Assembly (NCBI RefSeq): GCF_001044235.1
Contig: NZ_JYNL01000064.1
Location: 276,981 to 340,980, forward strand
Reading direction: 5' to 3'
Length of the DNA stretch: 64,000 nucleotides
Origin: Mycolicibacterium chlorophenolicum
GTDB lineage: Bacteria > Actinomycetota > Actinomycetes > Mycobacteriales > Mycobacteriaceae
The number at the start of each line of letters is the position of its first letter. Within the stretch, counting starts at the first letter, position 1. Below are positions 27,917 through 36,307 of the stretch, in pieces. The position numbers and the translations under genes were made by a program. The notes below the pieces were generated by a model. The model saw nothing but the letters and a program-made list of their open reading frames with translations, was not told the DNA's origin and made no database searches.

Positions 27917-29227
27917 ATGCATTCGTCCATTGGCAAACCTCTCGTGGCGCTCGTCTCGGCAGCCTGCCTGGCGGCCCCGGCCATGACTCCGACTCCCCAC
28001 CACTCCGTCATCACGCAATCCTCGATGCCCGTGGAGCTCTCGGCTTCGGTGACATCCTTCGACCCGCTTCCGGCCTCGGCGCGGGCTCTCGTCACTCCCG
28101 TAGCCCCCACGGACCCGGCCACGCTGGCCGGCGCTGTCGACACGATGGCGTCACTCTCGGGTGAGGACTCCGGGTTGCTGCTGCTGAAGCTGCTGTCGGC
28201 TCCGTACCACAACTTCGCGAGCATCTCGATCGCGGTGGGCAAGGCCGTCAACGCCGGAATCCAGTTCGTGTCGCTGCCGTTCTCGATCCTCACCTACGTC
28301 ATCGCGAACAAGCCCGACGACATCCCGGGCTACATCACGCAGGTCCAGAACAACCTCAAGGGCGCGCTCCCCGGGATCAGCGCCGCGATCAAGTCCGAGA
28401 TCGCGTACGACAAGGATCTGATCCAGCAGATCTTCGGAGGGAACGCGCAGAATACGGCGACAGCGGCGGTGGACAACGTCTCGGCGCCTTCCGCGGTCAC
28501 GGCCGACGCCACCGACACGGGCCTGGCAGTTCTCAAGCTGCTCACCGCCCCGTATCACAACGTCGCGAACATCTCGATCGCGGTCGGCAAGGCCGTCAAC
28601 GCCGGAATCCAGCTGGTGTCGCTGCCGTTCTCGATCCTCACCTACGTCATCGCGAACAAGCCCGACGACATCCCGGCCTACATCACGCAGGTCCAGAACA
28701 ACCTCAAGAGCGCCATCCCGGGAATCAGCACCGCCATCAAGTCCGAGATCGCCTACGACAAGGACCTGATCCAGCAGGTCTTCGGCGGCGGCGCGACTGC
28801 CATGGCCACCAACGCGAAGGAGACACCCAATCTCCTTGCAGCCGAATCGCCTTCGGCGAACGTCCTCGGAGGAACCCCCAACCTGTTGACCGCCGCCCAG
28901 GACCAGGACGACACGGCGAGCGACGCCACCCCCCACAGGGAGACGTGGAAGGAAAGGATCGCCGCGAAGAAGGCGGCCAAGGACGAGTCGGCGAGCACGG
29001 ACTCCGACAAGGGCACGGACACCACACCCGCGCAGGAGTCGGCGTCGACGCCTGCGCCGATGTCCGAGGCCGAGACCGGCGCCGAGGCCGGCACCGACAC
29101 CGGTGAGGCACCGACTGCGCCGAAGCACCGGCTCGGCAAGCCCGCCGGCGACAAGACCGGTGCGGCCGAGAGCACGGGCGGCAAGCACCGCAAGCCGGAG
29201 ACCGACAGCGGCGCCGACGCCGCCTGA
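27917..29227 (+). CDS. Exported protein with two 87-residue internal repeats
   Basis: 436 residues. Seen: a signal peptide (LVALVSAACLAAPAMT) and a leader rich in Ala/Pro/Ser; two repeats at residues 89-175 and 205-291 that agree at 77 of 87 positions; then a low-complexity tail rich in Asp, Glu, Thr, Ser, Ala and Lys. Each repeat has APYHN, SIAVGKAVNAGIQ, a hydrophobic SLPFSILTYVIA, KPDDIP and YDKDLIQQ. I do not recognise a named family. It could be an envelope-associated or secreted protein; the hydrophobic segment in each repeat may insert into membrane. A ribosome-like GAAGG precedes the ATG, and a strong terminator follows. Confidence 0.85.
   Translation: MHSSIGKPLVALVSAACLAAPAMTPTPHHSVITQSSMPVELSASVTSFDPLPASARALVTPVAPTDPATLAGAVDTMASLSGEDSGLLLLKLLSAPYHNFASISIAVGKAVNAGIQFVSLPFSILTYVIANKPDDIPGYITQVQNNLKGALPGISAAIKSEIAYDKDLIQQIFGGNAQNTATAAVDNVSAPSAVTADATDTGLAVLKLLTAPYHNVANISIAVGKAVNAGIQLVSLPFSILTYVIANKPDDIPAYITQVQNNLKSAIPGISTAIKSEIAYDKDLIQQVFGGGATAMATNAKETPNLLAAESPSANVLGGTPNLLTAAQDQDDTASDATPHRETWKERIAAKKAAKDESASTDSDKGTDTTPAQESASTPAPMSEAETGAEAGTDTGEAPTAPKHRLGKPAGDKTGAAESTGGKHRKPETDSGADAA
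28181..28441 (+). repeat. Repeat unit 1 of the exported repeat protein
   Basis: 261 bases coding residues 89-175. Paired with 28529-28789 at a 348-base period; long runs are identical at the DNA level (for example across TCGCTGCCGTTCTCGATCCT), which points to recent duplication or gene conversion. Confidence 0.85.
28529..28789 (+). repeat. Repeat unit 2 of the exported repeat protein
   Basis: 261 bases coding residues 205-291, ten residue changes from unit 1, mostly conservative (Leu/Ile/Val, Ser/Thr). Confidence 0.85.
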
Positions 29228-29240
29228 CCCTCCCCACGAG

Positions 29241-29272
29241 ATCGGCCCCTACCGGTTACGGTAGGGGCCGAT
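29241..29272. terminator. Bidirectional terminator
   Basis: Perfect 14-bp stem ATCGGCCCCTACCG/CGGTAGGGGCCGAT with loop GTTA, followed by TT on the plus strand and AA before it on the other. It lies between two convergent genes, 13 bases after one stop and 21 before the other. Confidence 0.9.
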
Positions 29273-29293
29273 TTCGTTGCCGTGGAGCGGGAC

Positions 29294-29953
29294 TCAGGCC
29301 GGCGGTGGGGTCACCGGCAGCGGCGCCGGAGCCGGATCCGGCGGTGGCGGCAGGAACTGCACGAGCCCCGGGGGGATGTTGGTTCCCGGCGGAGGCGCCG
29401 TCCCCGGAAGGGGCTGCCCCAGCTGCTCCTGCGGCACCTGGTTGAGCAGCGCCCCGTGCAAGCGCCCGTCGACCGCCAGGTCGTAGTAGCGGCCCAGCCA
29501 GGTCCGGCCGTTCACGTCCGCGTTCTCGTCGCCCGGCGCCACGTCGAACTGCTGCCCCTGCCCCGGTGCGGCCGGAACCACGTTCTGCGGCACCCCGTAA
29601 GCGTTGTTGAAGGCTCGCAGATTCGGCGGCACGCCCGGGCCGACACCCGGCGCTGAGGGCACCGCATTCTGCCCCAGAACCGTGGTGCGGTCGATGCCGG
29701 AAATCGCTGGAGCGCCCAGCATTCCCGGAGCAGCGGGTTGCCCCGCCTGGGCGAGCATGTTCCAGCCTTCGGGGCCCAGGGGCGCGCCGATCACCGGAAT
29801 GACGGGGCCCTGCGGAGGCGGAGGTGCCGGCGCAGGGGCGGGCGGGAGTGGCTCCGGCGGCGCCGGCGGCTGTGCGTGGGCAACAGCGGCGAAGACGACA
29901 GCGGCACCGGCGGCGAGAAGCGCCGCCGGTGCCTGCCGGATCACACGTGTCAT
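29294..29953 (-). CDS. Exported proline-rich protein coupled to the porin-like gene
   Basis: 219 residues. Seen: a signal peptide ending AHA-Q near residue 28, a Pro/Ala-rich stretch (QPPAPPEPLPPAPAPAPPPP), a central part with Gly/Pro/Asn (GVPPNLRAFNNAYGVPQ) and a short ordered-looking piece NGRTWLGRYYDLAVDGRLHGALL, then another Pro-rich tail. I do not recognise a family. Its ATG overlaps the stop of the MspA-like gene (ATGA), so they are translated together. The proline-rich extension also seen at the N-terminus of both porin-like proteins suggests a shared role in crossing or binding the cell wall, which is inference. Confidence 0.78.
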   Translation of the reverse strand: MTRVIRQAPAALLAAGAAVVFAAVAHAQPPAPPEPLPPAPAPAPPPPQGPVIPVIGAPLGPEGWNMLAQAGQPAAPGMLGAPAISGIDRTTVLGQNAVPSAPGVGPGVPPNLRAFNNAYGVPQNVVPAAPGQGQQFDVAPGDENADVNGRTWLGRYYDLAVDGRLHGALLNQVPQEQLGQPLPGTAPPPGTNIPPGLVQFLPPPPDPAPAPLPVTPPPA

Positions 29954-30654
29954 ACGGACTTCGTGACGCCGTAGTACGCCACGACGTCGTCGGTGTCGGT
30001 CGTCGAGCTCGTCAGCGTCGCGTAGGACCGCAGGAACGACTGTCCCGCACAGCCGTCCACCTTGATGTGCACGTCCTTGAGCGTCACGCGGGCCGGAGCG
30101 GCCTTGAACGACTTCTTGTCCACCGACACCTGGTTCACCGTGCCCGGCTTGAGGTGGATCTCGAGCGTGCCGGAGATCGGGAAGTTCACGCCGGTCGGGA
30201 TCAGACCGCCGGTGATCGTCGAGCCCGAGGTGCCGACGCCGACGGAACCGATCAGGCGAACCTGACCGAGCTCGATACCGCAGCCGATCTGGTAACCGGC
30301 CTCGAGCACACCGCCGTTGAGCTTCGTCTTGCCCGATCCGGTGACCGTTCCCACGAAGGTGCCACCCACCAGGTACTCGCGCGAGGACACCGCGGTGGTC
30401 AGCGGGGCGATGGGCAGCTGCGTCTCATTGGTGGCGGCGACAGTGAGCTGCCATCCGTCGGGCGACATGACCGTCCCGGGCGGCGCGGACGCGACGATGC
30501 CGTTGTCCGGCGGCGGTCCGGCATCCGGCGGCGGCGCTCCGTCGACCGGAGGCGGAAGTGGGGCGGGCGGAGCGGGCTGGGCGAGCGCGGTGGGCACCGC
30601 GAAGGCCGGGAGAACAAGGCCGGCGGCGGCCAGCGCGAGCAACTTCTTCTTCAT
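29950..30654 (-). CDS. MspA-family porin-like protein 1
   Basis: 234 residues. Seen: a signal peptide cleaved after ALA25, a Pro-rich linker to about residue 55, then an MspA-type domain with SREYLVGGTFVGTV, LEAGYQIG, GTLEIHLKPGTV and SFLRSYATLTSST. MspA proteins form eight-subunit pores in the mycobacterial outer membrane. Two cysteines (in QIGCGI and VDGCAGQ) are shared with the next protein but absent from MspA, so a disulfide is possible. Pore formation cannot be shown here. The gene ends in an ATGA overlap with the proline-rich gene. Confidence 0.88.
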   Translation of the reverse strand: MKKKLLALAAAGLVLPAFAVPTALAQPAPPAPLPPPVDGAPPPDAGPPPDNGIVASAPPGTVMSPDGWQLTVAATNETQLPIAPLTTAVSSREYLVGGTFVGTVTGSGKTKLNGGVLEAGYQIGCGIELGQVRLIGSVGVGTSGSTITGGLIPTGVNFPISGTLEIHLKPGTVNQVSVDKKSFKAAPARVTLKDVHIKVDGCAGQSFLRSYATLTSSTTDTDDVVAYYGVTKSV

Positions 30655-30721
30655 AAATGCAGAGGCCTCTCAAAGTCTTTCGGTGAGCGAAGTCTGTCGT
30701 GACGAACGAATCCGGGTGGGC

Positions 30722-31414
30722 CTACACCGCCTTCGTCACGCCGAGATAGGTGACGACGTCGTCGGTGTTGTCGGTCGAGCTGGTCAGGGTGGCGTAGGAG
30801 CGGATGAAGGACTGACCCGCGCACTGATCGGTCTTGACCCGCACGCCCGTCAGCGTGATGCGGGTCGAGGTGCCCTTGAAAGACTTCTTGTCCAGAGCCA
30901 CGGTGGTCACGGTGCCGGGCTTCAGGTAGACCTTGCCCTGGAGGCTGAGCGATGCGCCGAACGCCGGGTTGCCCGTGAACGGGATGCCGATGCTGGGCGT
31001 GATGCTCGCGCCCGGGTTGATCTCCTCCTCGTCGGAGATGATGCCGCAGCCGATCTGCTCACCGGCCTCCATCGACCCGCCGGCCAGCGTCGTCTTGCCC
31101 TGACCGGTGATCTTTCCGGTGAAGGTGCCGCTCACCAGGTACTCGCGCGACGAGATCGCCGTGGTCAAGGGCGCGACAGGGAGCTGAGTCTCGTTGCTGC
31201 CCACTACTTCCAGGTGCCAGCCGTCAGGTGTGTCGAGAATTCCGGGAGGGCCGGAAGGGACTGCCCCGTCGGGCGGCGGGGGCGGCGCCGGCGCCGCATC
31301 CGCGACGGGCTGTACACCTGGATTGGCGGGTGCCGGTTGCGCCGCGACGATCGGCGCGGCCCATACCGGCGCCGCCAGGCATGCAGCGGCGAGCGTGACA
31401 TAGCGGTTCAACAT
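30722..31414 (-). CDS. MspA-family porin-like protein 2
   Basis: 230 residues, paralogue of the downstream neighbour. Seen: a signal peptide ending VAA25-Q, a Pro/Ala-rich linker, SREYLVSGTFTGKITGQGKTTL, EQIGCGI, KVYLKPGTVTTVALDKKSFKG and CAGQSFIRSYATLTSS. The same pair of cysteines is present. The loop between the middle strands (SDEEEINPGASITPSIGIPF) is longer and more acidic than in its partner, which would change a pore lumen or rim. AGAGG-type sequence lies upstream of the ATG. First gene of the likely porin-porin-proline-rich operon. Confidence 0.88.
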   Translation of the reverse strand: MLNRYVTLAAACLAAPVWAAPIVAAQPAPANPGVQPVADAAPAPPPPPDGAVPSGPPGILDTPDGWHLEVVGSNETQLPVAPLTTAISSREYLVSGTFTGKITGQGKTTLAGGSMEAGEQIGCGIISDEEEINPGASITPSIGIPFTGNPAFGASLSLQGKVYLKPGTVTTVALDKKSFKGTSTRITLTGVRVKTDQCAGQSFIRSYATLTSSTDNTDDVVTYLGVTKAV

Positions 31415-31742
31415 TGGTCTGACGACGCCTCTCGTGGTGTGTGGAACGGGTTCTTATCGCCTTTGACCCGCAGAGCGTCCATGGGCCGGGTGTCTTTTCG
31501 GTAAACGCACGGTTGCTCACTTCGATCTGACTTCTATCGAGTGCGGACCTTTGCTGGCAATACACTGTGAGCACCACTGTGAGATGTGCGGAAACCTATG
31601 AATAGACCATCACCGTCTACCTGGGCGTCGCAATCCGTTCACCTTCAGCGCATTGAGTCCACGAACTGTGGCGGTGAAACCCGTTGCAGAACATGATTTT
31701 CGCGGGTGACCGTCACGTTGAAGAATCGATCGGAGAACGAAC
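31415..31742. other. Divergent spacer between porin-like and exported-protein genes
   Basis: 328 bases with no supported gene. It must hold both divergent promoters. Two copies of CACTGTGAG (31563-31571 and 31575-31583) form a direct repeat with a 12-base period, a possible regulator site. No clear -10/-35 pair was found. Confidence 0.4.
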
Positions 31743-32282
31743 GTGCCAACTGGATTTCGCATCGGGCAAGCGTCACTGACGGGGTGTGTCACAATCACGA
31801 TGAGCTTTTTGCTGATTCCGCACGCCTCGGCACAACCCGCTGATGCGGTCGCCGATCCGTCAGCGCCCCCCGTACAGGTCGCCACCCCGGGCAGCGACAA
31901 CGCCGACCCGGCCGCGGTCGCGGCGTGCGGTCAGTTCGCCGAGGTGCTCGACTCGACCGCGACGTACTACGGCGACTTCGCCGACTCCCTCGAGGCCTTC
32001 GCCGCGGTCGACTATTCCGATCCCGCCGTCGAGAGCAGCAATGTGATGGGACGCACCGCTTTACGGCAGGGAGCCGGGGTCGCGATGGCGGCCGCCAACG
32101 GCCCGGGCGTGCCGCCGGCCGTGGCCGACCCGATGCGTCAGTGGTCCGTCGACGCCACCAAACTCCTGATCAAGATGGGTCTCCGCGGCGGGCGGGACTC
32201 TTTGAACGCGACCGCCGACGAGCTCAACAACGACGCCGTTGCCACCCAGCAGGCCTGCGCCGCGGCGGGTACCCACGCATGA
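31743..32282 (+). CDS. Exported alpha-helical protein
   Basis: 179 residues from GTG 31743; an internal ATG at 31800 would shorten the signal peptide. Seen: a hydrophobic signal segment ending HASA-Q near residue 30, an acidic Pro/Asp linker, then helices with ACGQFAEVLDSTATYYGDFADSLEAF and a final helix with C174. Two cysteines (C62 and C174) frame the domain and could form a disulfide. I do not recognise a named family; similar small helical exported proteins are common in mycobacteria. It overlaps the following lipoprotein gene by ATGA. Confidence 0.75.
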   Translation: MPTGFRIGQASLTGCVTITMSFLLIPHASAQPADAVADPSAPPVQVATPGSDNADPAAVAACGQFAEVLDSTATYYGDFADSLEAFAAVDYSDPAVESSNVMGRTALRQGAGVAMAAANGPGVPPAVADPMRQWSVDATKLLIKMGLRGGRDSLNATADELNNDAVATQQACAAAGTHA

Positions 32283-32998
32283 CGCGTGCCCGCCGCCTGC
32301 GCGTGGCCGCGCTGTGCGCCGGGTCGGTGTCACTGACGCTTGTCGCCGCCGGCTGCAGCCAGCCTCCGGCCCCGCAGCCGGCCGCGTCGCACCTCGTCCC
32401 GGATTCGGCATTGAACGGACTTCTGTTGGATCCCCGCGATATTCAGTCGGTGATGAACGGTGCACCACTGATCGCCGACCCGGTGAACTCCGCGATGGAC
32501 GACAACCGCAATCTGCTGCCGAACCTGAACTGTCTGGGTGTCTGGCACCCGGGCGAGACGGCCATCTACGGCGCGCCGGACACTCCGGGGGCCTGGAGTT
32601 CGGTGCGTCGTCAACTGCTCCGCGCTCCCGGCAACGACCAGTGGCGCTCGTCGGTGGTGCAGTCCGTCACGTCGTATCCGACACAGGACGCAGCGCGCGA
32701 CTTCCTCGCCCAGTCCGCAGATCGGTGGGCCAGGTGCACCAACCACACGGTCAACATCACGCTCAACGATCAGAGGCTGCCCCGTTGGCGCAGCGGTGAA
32801 CTCGACGCTGCGCCTGATCGTCTGAGAATGCCGATCAGCCGCACGGCCGGGACGGCGAGCTCGTCGTGCGAGCATGTGATCTCCCTGCGCACGAATGTGG
32901 TCATCGACGTCCTGGCGTGCGCGCCCCGCACCACCGACGTCAGCCAGGCGAGCGAGATCGCCGACCGCATCGCGTCGCACGTCCCGACCGCCGAGTAG
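32279..32998 (+). CDS. Lipoprotein with PknH-sensor-type domain
   Basis: 239 residues. Seen: a signal peptide with lipobox AAGC at C26, then a domain with LDPRDIQSVMNG, NCLGVWHPGETAIYGA, VVQSVTSYPTQDAARDFLAQSADRWARC, and CEHVISLRTNVVIDVLAC. This is the pattern of the extracellular sensor domain of the kinase PknH, which also exists as free lipoproteins in mycobacteria; four cysteines give the two disulfides. It binds an unknown ligand on the cell surface. It is coupled by ATGA to the exported helical protein and shares one base with the next small gene. Confidence 0.86.
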   Translation: MTRARRLRVAALCAGSVSLTLVAAGCSQPPAPQPAASHLVPDSALNGLLLDPRDIQSVMNGAPLIADPVNSAMDDNRNLLPNLNCLGVWHPGETAIYGAPDTPGAWSSVRRQLLRAPGNDQWRSSVVQSVTSYPTQDAARDFLAQSADRWARCTNHTVNITLNDQRLPRWRSGELDAAPDRLRMPISRTAGTASSSCEHVISLRTNVVIDVLACAPRTTDVSQASEIADRIASHVPTAE

Positions 32999-33246
32999 TG
33001 CAGACGACACGCGACGGCGCGAACCACGCCCAGGCCGAGTACTACCTCACGATGCTCGCGGCGCGCTGGCAGACACTCGAGACCGAGATCGTCGAACGGT
33101 GCAACGAGTTGCGACGGCTCACCCCTGCTGCCCGAAAGGCGGAGCGGGGACGCAACATCCGCCGACTGATCCGGGTCAAACAGAGCGAGGTGGCCAGGTT
33201 ACGGGAGATGTGCGCCGCGCTCGTCCAACGACTGGACGAGCGCTAG
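32998..33246 (+). CDS. Small coiled-coil protein
   Basis: 82 residues from a GTG whose first base is the last base of the lipoprotein stop codon. Seen: an almost wholly helical sequence with heptad-like Leu/Arg/Glu spacing (LAARWQTLETEIVERCNELRR, RLIRVKQSEVARLREMC), strongly basic. There is no signal peptide. I do not recognise it. The tight spacing and good third-position GC support a real gene, though no family supports it. It overlaps the convergent TetR gene by four bases. Confidence 0.5.
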   Translation: MQTTRDGANHAQAEYYLTMLAARWQTLETEIVERCNELRRLTPAARKAERGRNIRRLIRVKQSEVARLREMCAALVQRLDER

Positions 33247-33812
33247 CCGAGCATCAGGCGCGCCGCCTTCTCCAGCTTCTGCGCGATCTCCTCGTACGTG
33301 GCGTACCCCATACCGGCGCGCACCAGCGCGCCCGAGTACAGCATCTCCAGCGTGTCCACGACCGCCGGATCGGCGTCGGGACCCACGGCGGCCGACAGGC
33401 GCTCGCGGATGTCGCGGCCGATGCGCAGCCGCAGCACCTCGACATCCGGATCCTTGCCCAGCAGTGCGGTGGTCACCGCGCCGGCGAACTCGGGCTCGTC
33501 GGCGACGAGCAGCGAGATGTGGCCGAGCACTTCGATCACCCGGACCGCCGGGTCGCCGGATTGATGCTCGGCGCAGGGTGATCCGGCGAGACGACGCCAG
33601 AACACCTCGGCGACCAGATGCTCCTTGGACGAGAAATAGGTGTACGCCGTCGCGGCACCCACGCCGGCCTCGGCAGCCACCCGGCGCACGGTGAGTCCCG
33701 CGAATCCCTCACGGCTGAGCACGTCCACGGCGGCGCGTCCCAGGCGGTCCACGGTGTCGGCCTGTTTGGCCGTCAGCCTCCGCCGCGTCGACTCCAAGGC
33801 CGGATCGGACAC
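33243..33812 (-). CDS. TetR-family regulator with its own operator
   Basis: 189 residues, GTG start. Seen: a TetR helix-turn-helix REGFAGLTVRRVAAEAGVGAATAYTYFSSKEHL spread over residues 35-67, then a helical ligand domain. The GTG lies inside the palindrome CGGACACATGTCCG (33806-33819), so binding would block the start; a leaderless message is possible. The same 12-base core lies at the promoter of the glycosyltransferase operon 3.8 kb away, so both are probable targets. It is also divergent from the methyltransferase gene at 33866. Confidence 0.9.
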   Translation of the reverse strand: MSDPALESTRRRLTAKQADTVDRLGRAAVDVLSREGFAGLTVRRVAAEAGVGAATAYTYFSSKEHLVAEVFWRRLAGSPCAEHQSGDPAVRVIEVLGHISLLVADEPEFAGAVTTALLGKDPDVEVLRLRIGRDIRERLSAAVGPDADPAVVDTLEMLYSGALVRAGMGYATYEEIAQKLEKAARLMLG

Positions 33813-33819
33813 ATGTCCG
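33806..33819. promoter_or_regulatory. TetR operator site A
   Basis: CGGACA-CA-TGTCCG dyad covering the TetR start codon and 47 bases before the divergent methyltransferase gene. Its core GGACACATGTCC recurs at 37598-37609. Confidence 0.65.
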
Positions 33820-33865
33820 GACGCTACTACAACCCGATGCGACCAGCAACGGTAAGTTGGGGGCC

Positions 33866-34528
33866 ATGAACCTTCCGTCGACCGCCGCGGCCCTGTTCGA
33901 GCTCGCGGATCGCGTCACCGGCTTCATGCCCGCGGACGAGGGCCGCACCCTCTACGACACCGCGGTGCGCTACCTGGGCGACGGAGTCGCCGTCGAAATC
34001 GGTACCTACTGCGGCAAATCCACGGTCATGCTGGGTGCCGCCGCCCAGCAGACCGGCGGACTGCTGTTCACCGTCGATCACCACCACGGCTCGGAGGAAC
34101 ACCAGCCCGGCTGGGAATACCACGACACGTCGCTGGTCGATCCCGTCACCGGATTGTTCGACACGCTGCCCACCTTGCGTCACACGCTCGACGCCGCAGG
34201 CCTCGACGATCATGTGGTCGCGATCGTGGGCCGGTCGCCGGTCGTGGCGCGCGGGTGGCGAACACCGTTGCGGTTCTTGTTCATCGACGGCGGCCACACC
34301 GAGGAGGCGGCCCAACGCGATTTCGCCGGTTGGGCCCCGTGGGTCGAGGTCGGCGGCGCACTGGTGATCCACGACGTGTTCCCCGACCCGGCCGACGGCG
34401 GGCAGGCGCCGTTCCACATCTACCAGCGCGCGCTCGAGTGCGGCGATTTCCGCGAGGTGCTGTCGACCGGTTCGATGCGGGTGCTCGAAAGGGTCAGCGG
34501 GCAGTCGGGAACGCTGGGCGCGGCTTAA
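33866..34528 (+). CDS. Class I SAM-dependent methyltransferase (Methyltransf_24 type)
   Basis: 220 residues from ATG 33866. Seen: the SAM-binding motif I VAVEIGTYCGKSTVMLG, a following FTVDHHHGSEE acidic/His loop, and motif LRFLFIDGGHTEEAAQRDFAGWAPWVEVGGALVIHDVF, typical of the Methyltransf_24 group that modifies small molecules or sugars (DGGH binds metal or substrate). It is divergent from the TetR gene with operator site A between them, and converges on the toroid gene with a few bases of overlap at their stops. Its role is probably tied to the neighbouring glycan/lipid operon. Confidence 0.85.
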   Translation: MNLPSTAAALFELADRVTGFMPADEGRTLYDTAVRYLGDGVAVEIGTYCGKSTVMLGAAAQQTGGLLFTVDHHHGSEEHQPGWEYHDTSLVDPVTGLFDTLPTLRHTLDAAGLDDHVVAIVGRSPVVARGWRTPLRFLFIDGGHTEEAAQRDFAGWAPWVEVGGALVIHDVFPDPADGGQAPFHIYQRALECGDFREVLSTGSMRVLERVSGQSGTLGAA

Positions 34529-35589
34529 CGCTCGCTGGTCGCACACTCACAGTCGTACTCGGCTTCCAGGCCGCGCGGCAGGTCCGCGCCCCGGAAGATC
34601 CCGCTGGCCGCCGTGGTCGATGACAGCGCGTCGGCGGCCAGGATCACCGCCGCGCCCGTCCACGTGGTGCGTTCCACCGGCCAGCGTTTGTCATCGGCGT
34701 ACACCAGGCCCGTCCAGTAGGAGCCGTCCTCCTCGCGCAGGTGGTGCATCGCCGCGAACTGTTCGTGGGCGCGGGCGCGGTCTCCGATCGCGTCCAACGC
34801 CAGCACCAGCTCACAGGTTTCGGCTCCGGTCACCCAGGGACGGTCGTCGACGCACCGGATCCCGAGTCCGGGCACCACGAAGTGGTCCCAGCGCTCGCTG
34901 ATCCGGGCGTGCGCGCGGGGGCCGCGCAGCGCGCCGCCGAGAACCGGGTAGTACCACTCCATCGACCAGCGATCCTTGGCCACGAAGGCCTCGGGGTGGT
35001 CGGTGATGGCATGGCCGAGCCGGCCGACGGCCACCTCCCATTCGGGCTGCGGGTCACCGACGTGGTCGGCGAGCGCCAGCGCGCACCGGATGCTGTGGTA
35101 GATGCTCGCGCACCCGGTCAGCAGCGCTTCCTCGGTACTCCCGTGTGGGCTTGCGCCCCAAACGATCTCGCCGGTATCCGACTGCAGGCCGAGGACGAAG
35201 TCGATGGCCCGGGAGACGACGGGCCACATCGTGGTCGCGAACGCCCGGTCTCCGGTGATCAGCACGTGATGCCAGACACCGGTGGCGATGTAGGCGCAGA
35301 AGTTGCTGTCGCTGTTGGCGTCCTCGACCACGCCGTCGCGCAGCTGGATCGGCCAGGTGCCGTCCGGACGCTGCGTGGTGCGCGACCACTCGAACGCCGC
35401 CCGCGCCGGCTCGAGCAGGCCGGCCGCCGTCAGCGCCATCGCGTTCTCTACGTGATCCCACGGATCCGTGTGTCCGCCCGCAGACCACGGAATGGCGCCC
35501 GAGGATTCCTGCGTCGCGGCAATGGATTCCGCAGTTTGCAGGCACTGCTCAGCCGTGAAGACGCCGGGTACGTGGGGAACCTCAGGCAT
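34525..35589 (-). CDS. Alpha/alpha-toroid protein (terpene cyclase/glycosidase-like)
   Basis: 354 residues from ATG 35589, overlapping the upstream methyltransferase stop by eight bases. Seen: repeating helix pairs with QRPDGTWPIQL, GSYWTGLVYADDKRWPVERTTWTGAAVILA and several Trp/Asp motifs, as in prenyltransferase/squalene-cyclase-like or six-hairpin glycosidase-like toroids. The DxDD motif of class II terpene cyclases is not visible, and a glycosidase-type acid is not certain, so the reaction is open. A Cys-rich tail (YDCECATSER) ends it. It is the last gene of the GT4-methyltransferase-toroid operon. Confidence 0.68.
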   Translation of the reverse strand: MPEVPHVPGVFTAEQCLQTAESIAATQESSGAIPWSAGGHTDPWDHVENAMALTAAGLLEPARAAFEWSRTTQRPDGTWPIQLRDGVVEDANSDSNFCAYIATGVWHHVLITGDRAFATTMWPVVSRAIDFVLGLQSDTGEIVWGASPHGSTEEALLTGCASIYHSIRCALALADHVGDPQPEWEVAVGRLGHAITDHPEAFVAKDRWSMEWYYPVLGGALRGPRAHARISERWDHFVVPGLGIRCVDDRPWVTGAETCELVLALDAIGDRARAHEQFAAMHHLREEDGSYWTGLVYADDKRWPVERTTWTGAAVILAADALSSTTAASGIFRGADLPRGLEAEYDCECATSER

Positions 35590-36307
35590 CGGCCGCGGCG
35601 GGCTTCCTGAAGTACAGCGCCACACTCTTGCCGATCAGCGGGTTGAGCGCCGACTCCGCGGTGCGGGTCAGCCAGGGCCGGCTCATCATGTCCCACACCA
35701 ACAGCTTGTGGTAGGCCGTCACCGCTGGATGATCGTCCTTGTCGGTCCCGACCGCGCACTTGAGCCACCAGTACGGTGCATGCAGTGCGTGGGCATGATG
35801 GGTGTGGGTCAACGAAAGACCGTGGGCGAGCACTTTGTCGCGCAGTTCGTCGGCCCGGTAGATCCGGATGTGGCCGCCCTCGTTGGCGTGATACTCGTCC
35901 GACAGGGCCCAGCAGATCCTCTCCGGGAGCCAGCGCGGCACCGTGATCGCCAGCGCGCCACCCGGTTTGAGCACCCGTACCAGTTCGGCGATCGCGCGCT
36001 CGTCCTCGGGCACGTGCTCGAGGATCTCCGAAGCGATCACGCAGTCGAACGTGGCGTCGGGGTAGGGCAGATCGAGCGCGTCGCCCTTGACCGCTTCGGC
36101 CTTCGCCGAAGCCGGCGCCTCACCCTGCTCGGCCATCGCATGCAGGATCGCGTCGACGTCGTTGAGATCCGCTGCGTTCTGGTCGAATCCGACGACGTCG
36201 GCGCCGCGGCGGAAGGCTTCGAAGGTGTGCCGGCCCGCTCCGCAGCCGACGTCGATGACCTTCGTGCCCGCTCCCACACCGAGACGGTCGAAGTCCACGG
36301 TCAGCAT
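35582..36307 (-). CDS. Class I SAM-dependent methyltransferase (Methyltransf_11 type)
   Basis: 241 residues. Seen: VIDVGCGAGRHTFEAFRRG (motif I), GFDQN, GDALDLPYPDATFDCVIASEILEHVPEDERAI, and LKPGGALAITVPRW. These are the SAM-binding landmarks of ubiquinone/Methyltransf_11 type enzymes. The ATG overlaps the glycosyltransferase stop by seven bases, and its own stop overlaps the toroid gene by eight, so three genes are tightly coupled. A sugar- or lipid-methylating role fits the context, as mycobacterial glycolipids are often O-methylated; this is inferred. Confidence 0.88.
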   Translation of the reverse strand: MLTVDFDRLGVGAGTKVIDVGCGAGRHTFEAFRRGADVVGFDQNAADLNDVDAILHAMAEQGEAPASAKAEAVKGDALDLPYPDATFDCVIASEILEHVPEDERAIAELVRVLKPGGALAITVPRWLPERICWALSDEYHANEGGHIRIYRADELRDKVLAHGLSLTHTHHAHALHAPYWWLKCAVGTDKDDHPAVTAYHKLLVWDMMSRPWLTRTAESALNPLIGKSVALYFRKPAAADA

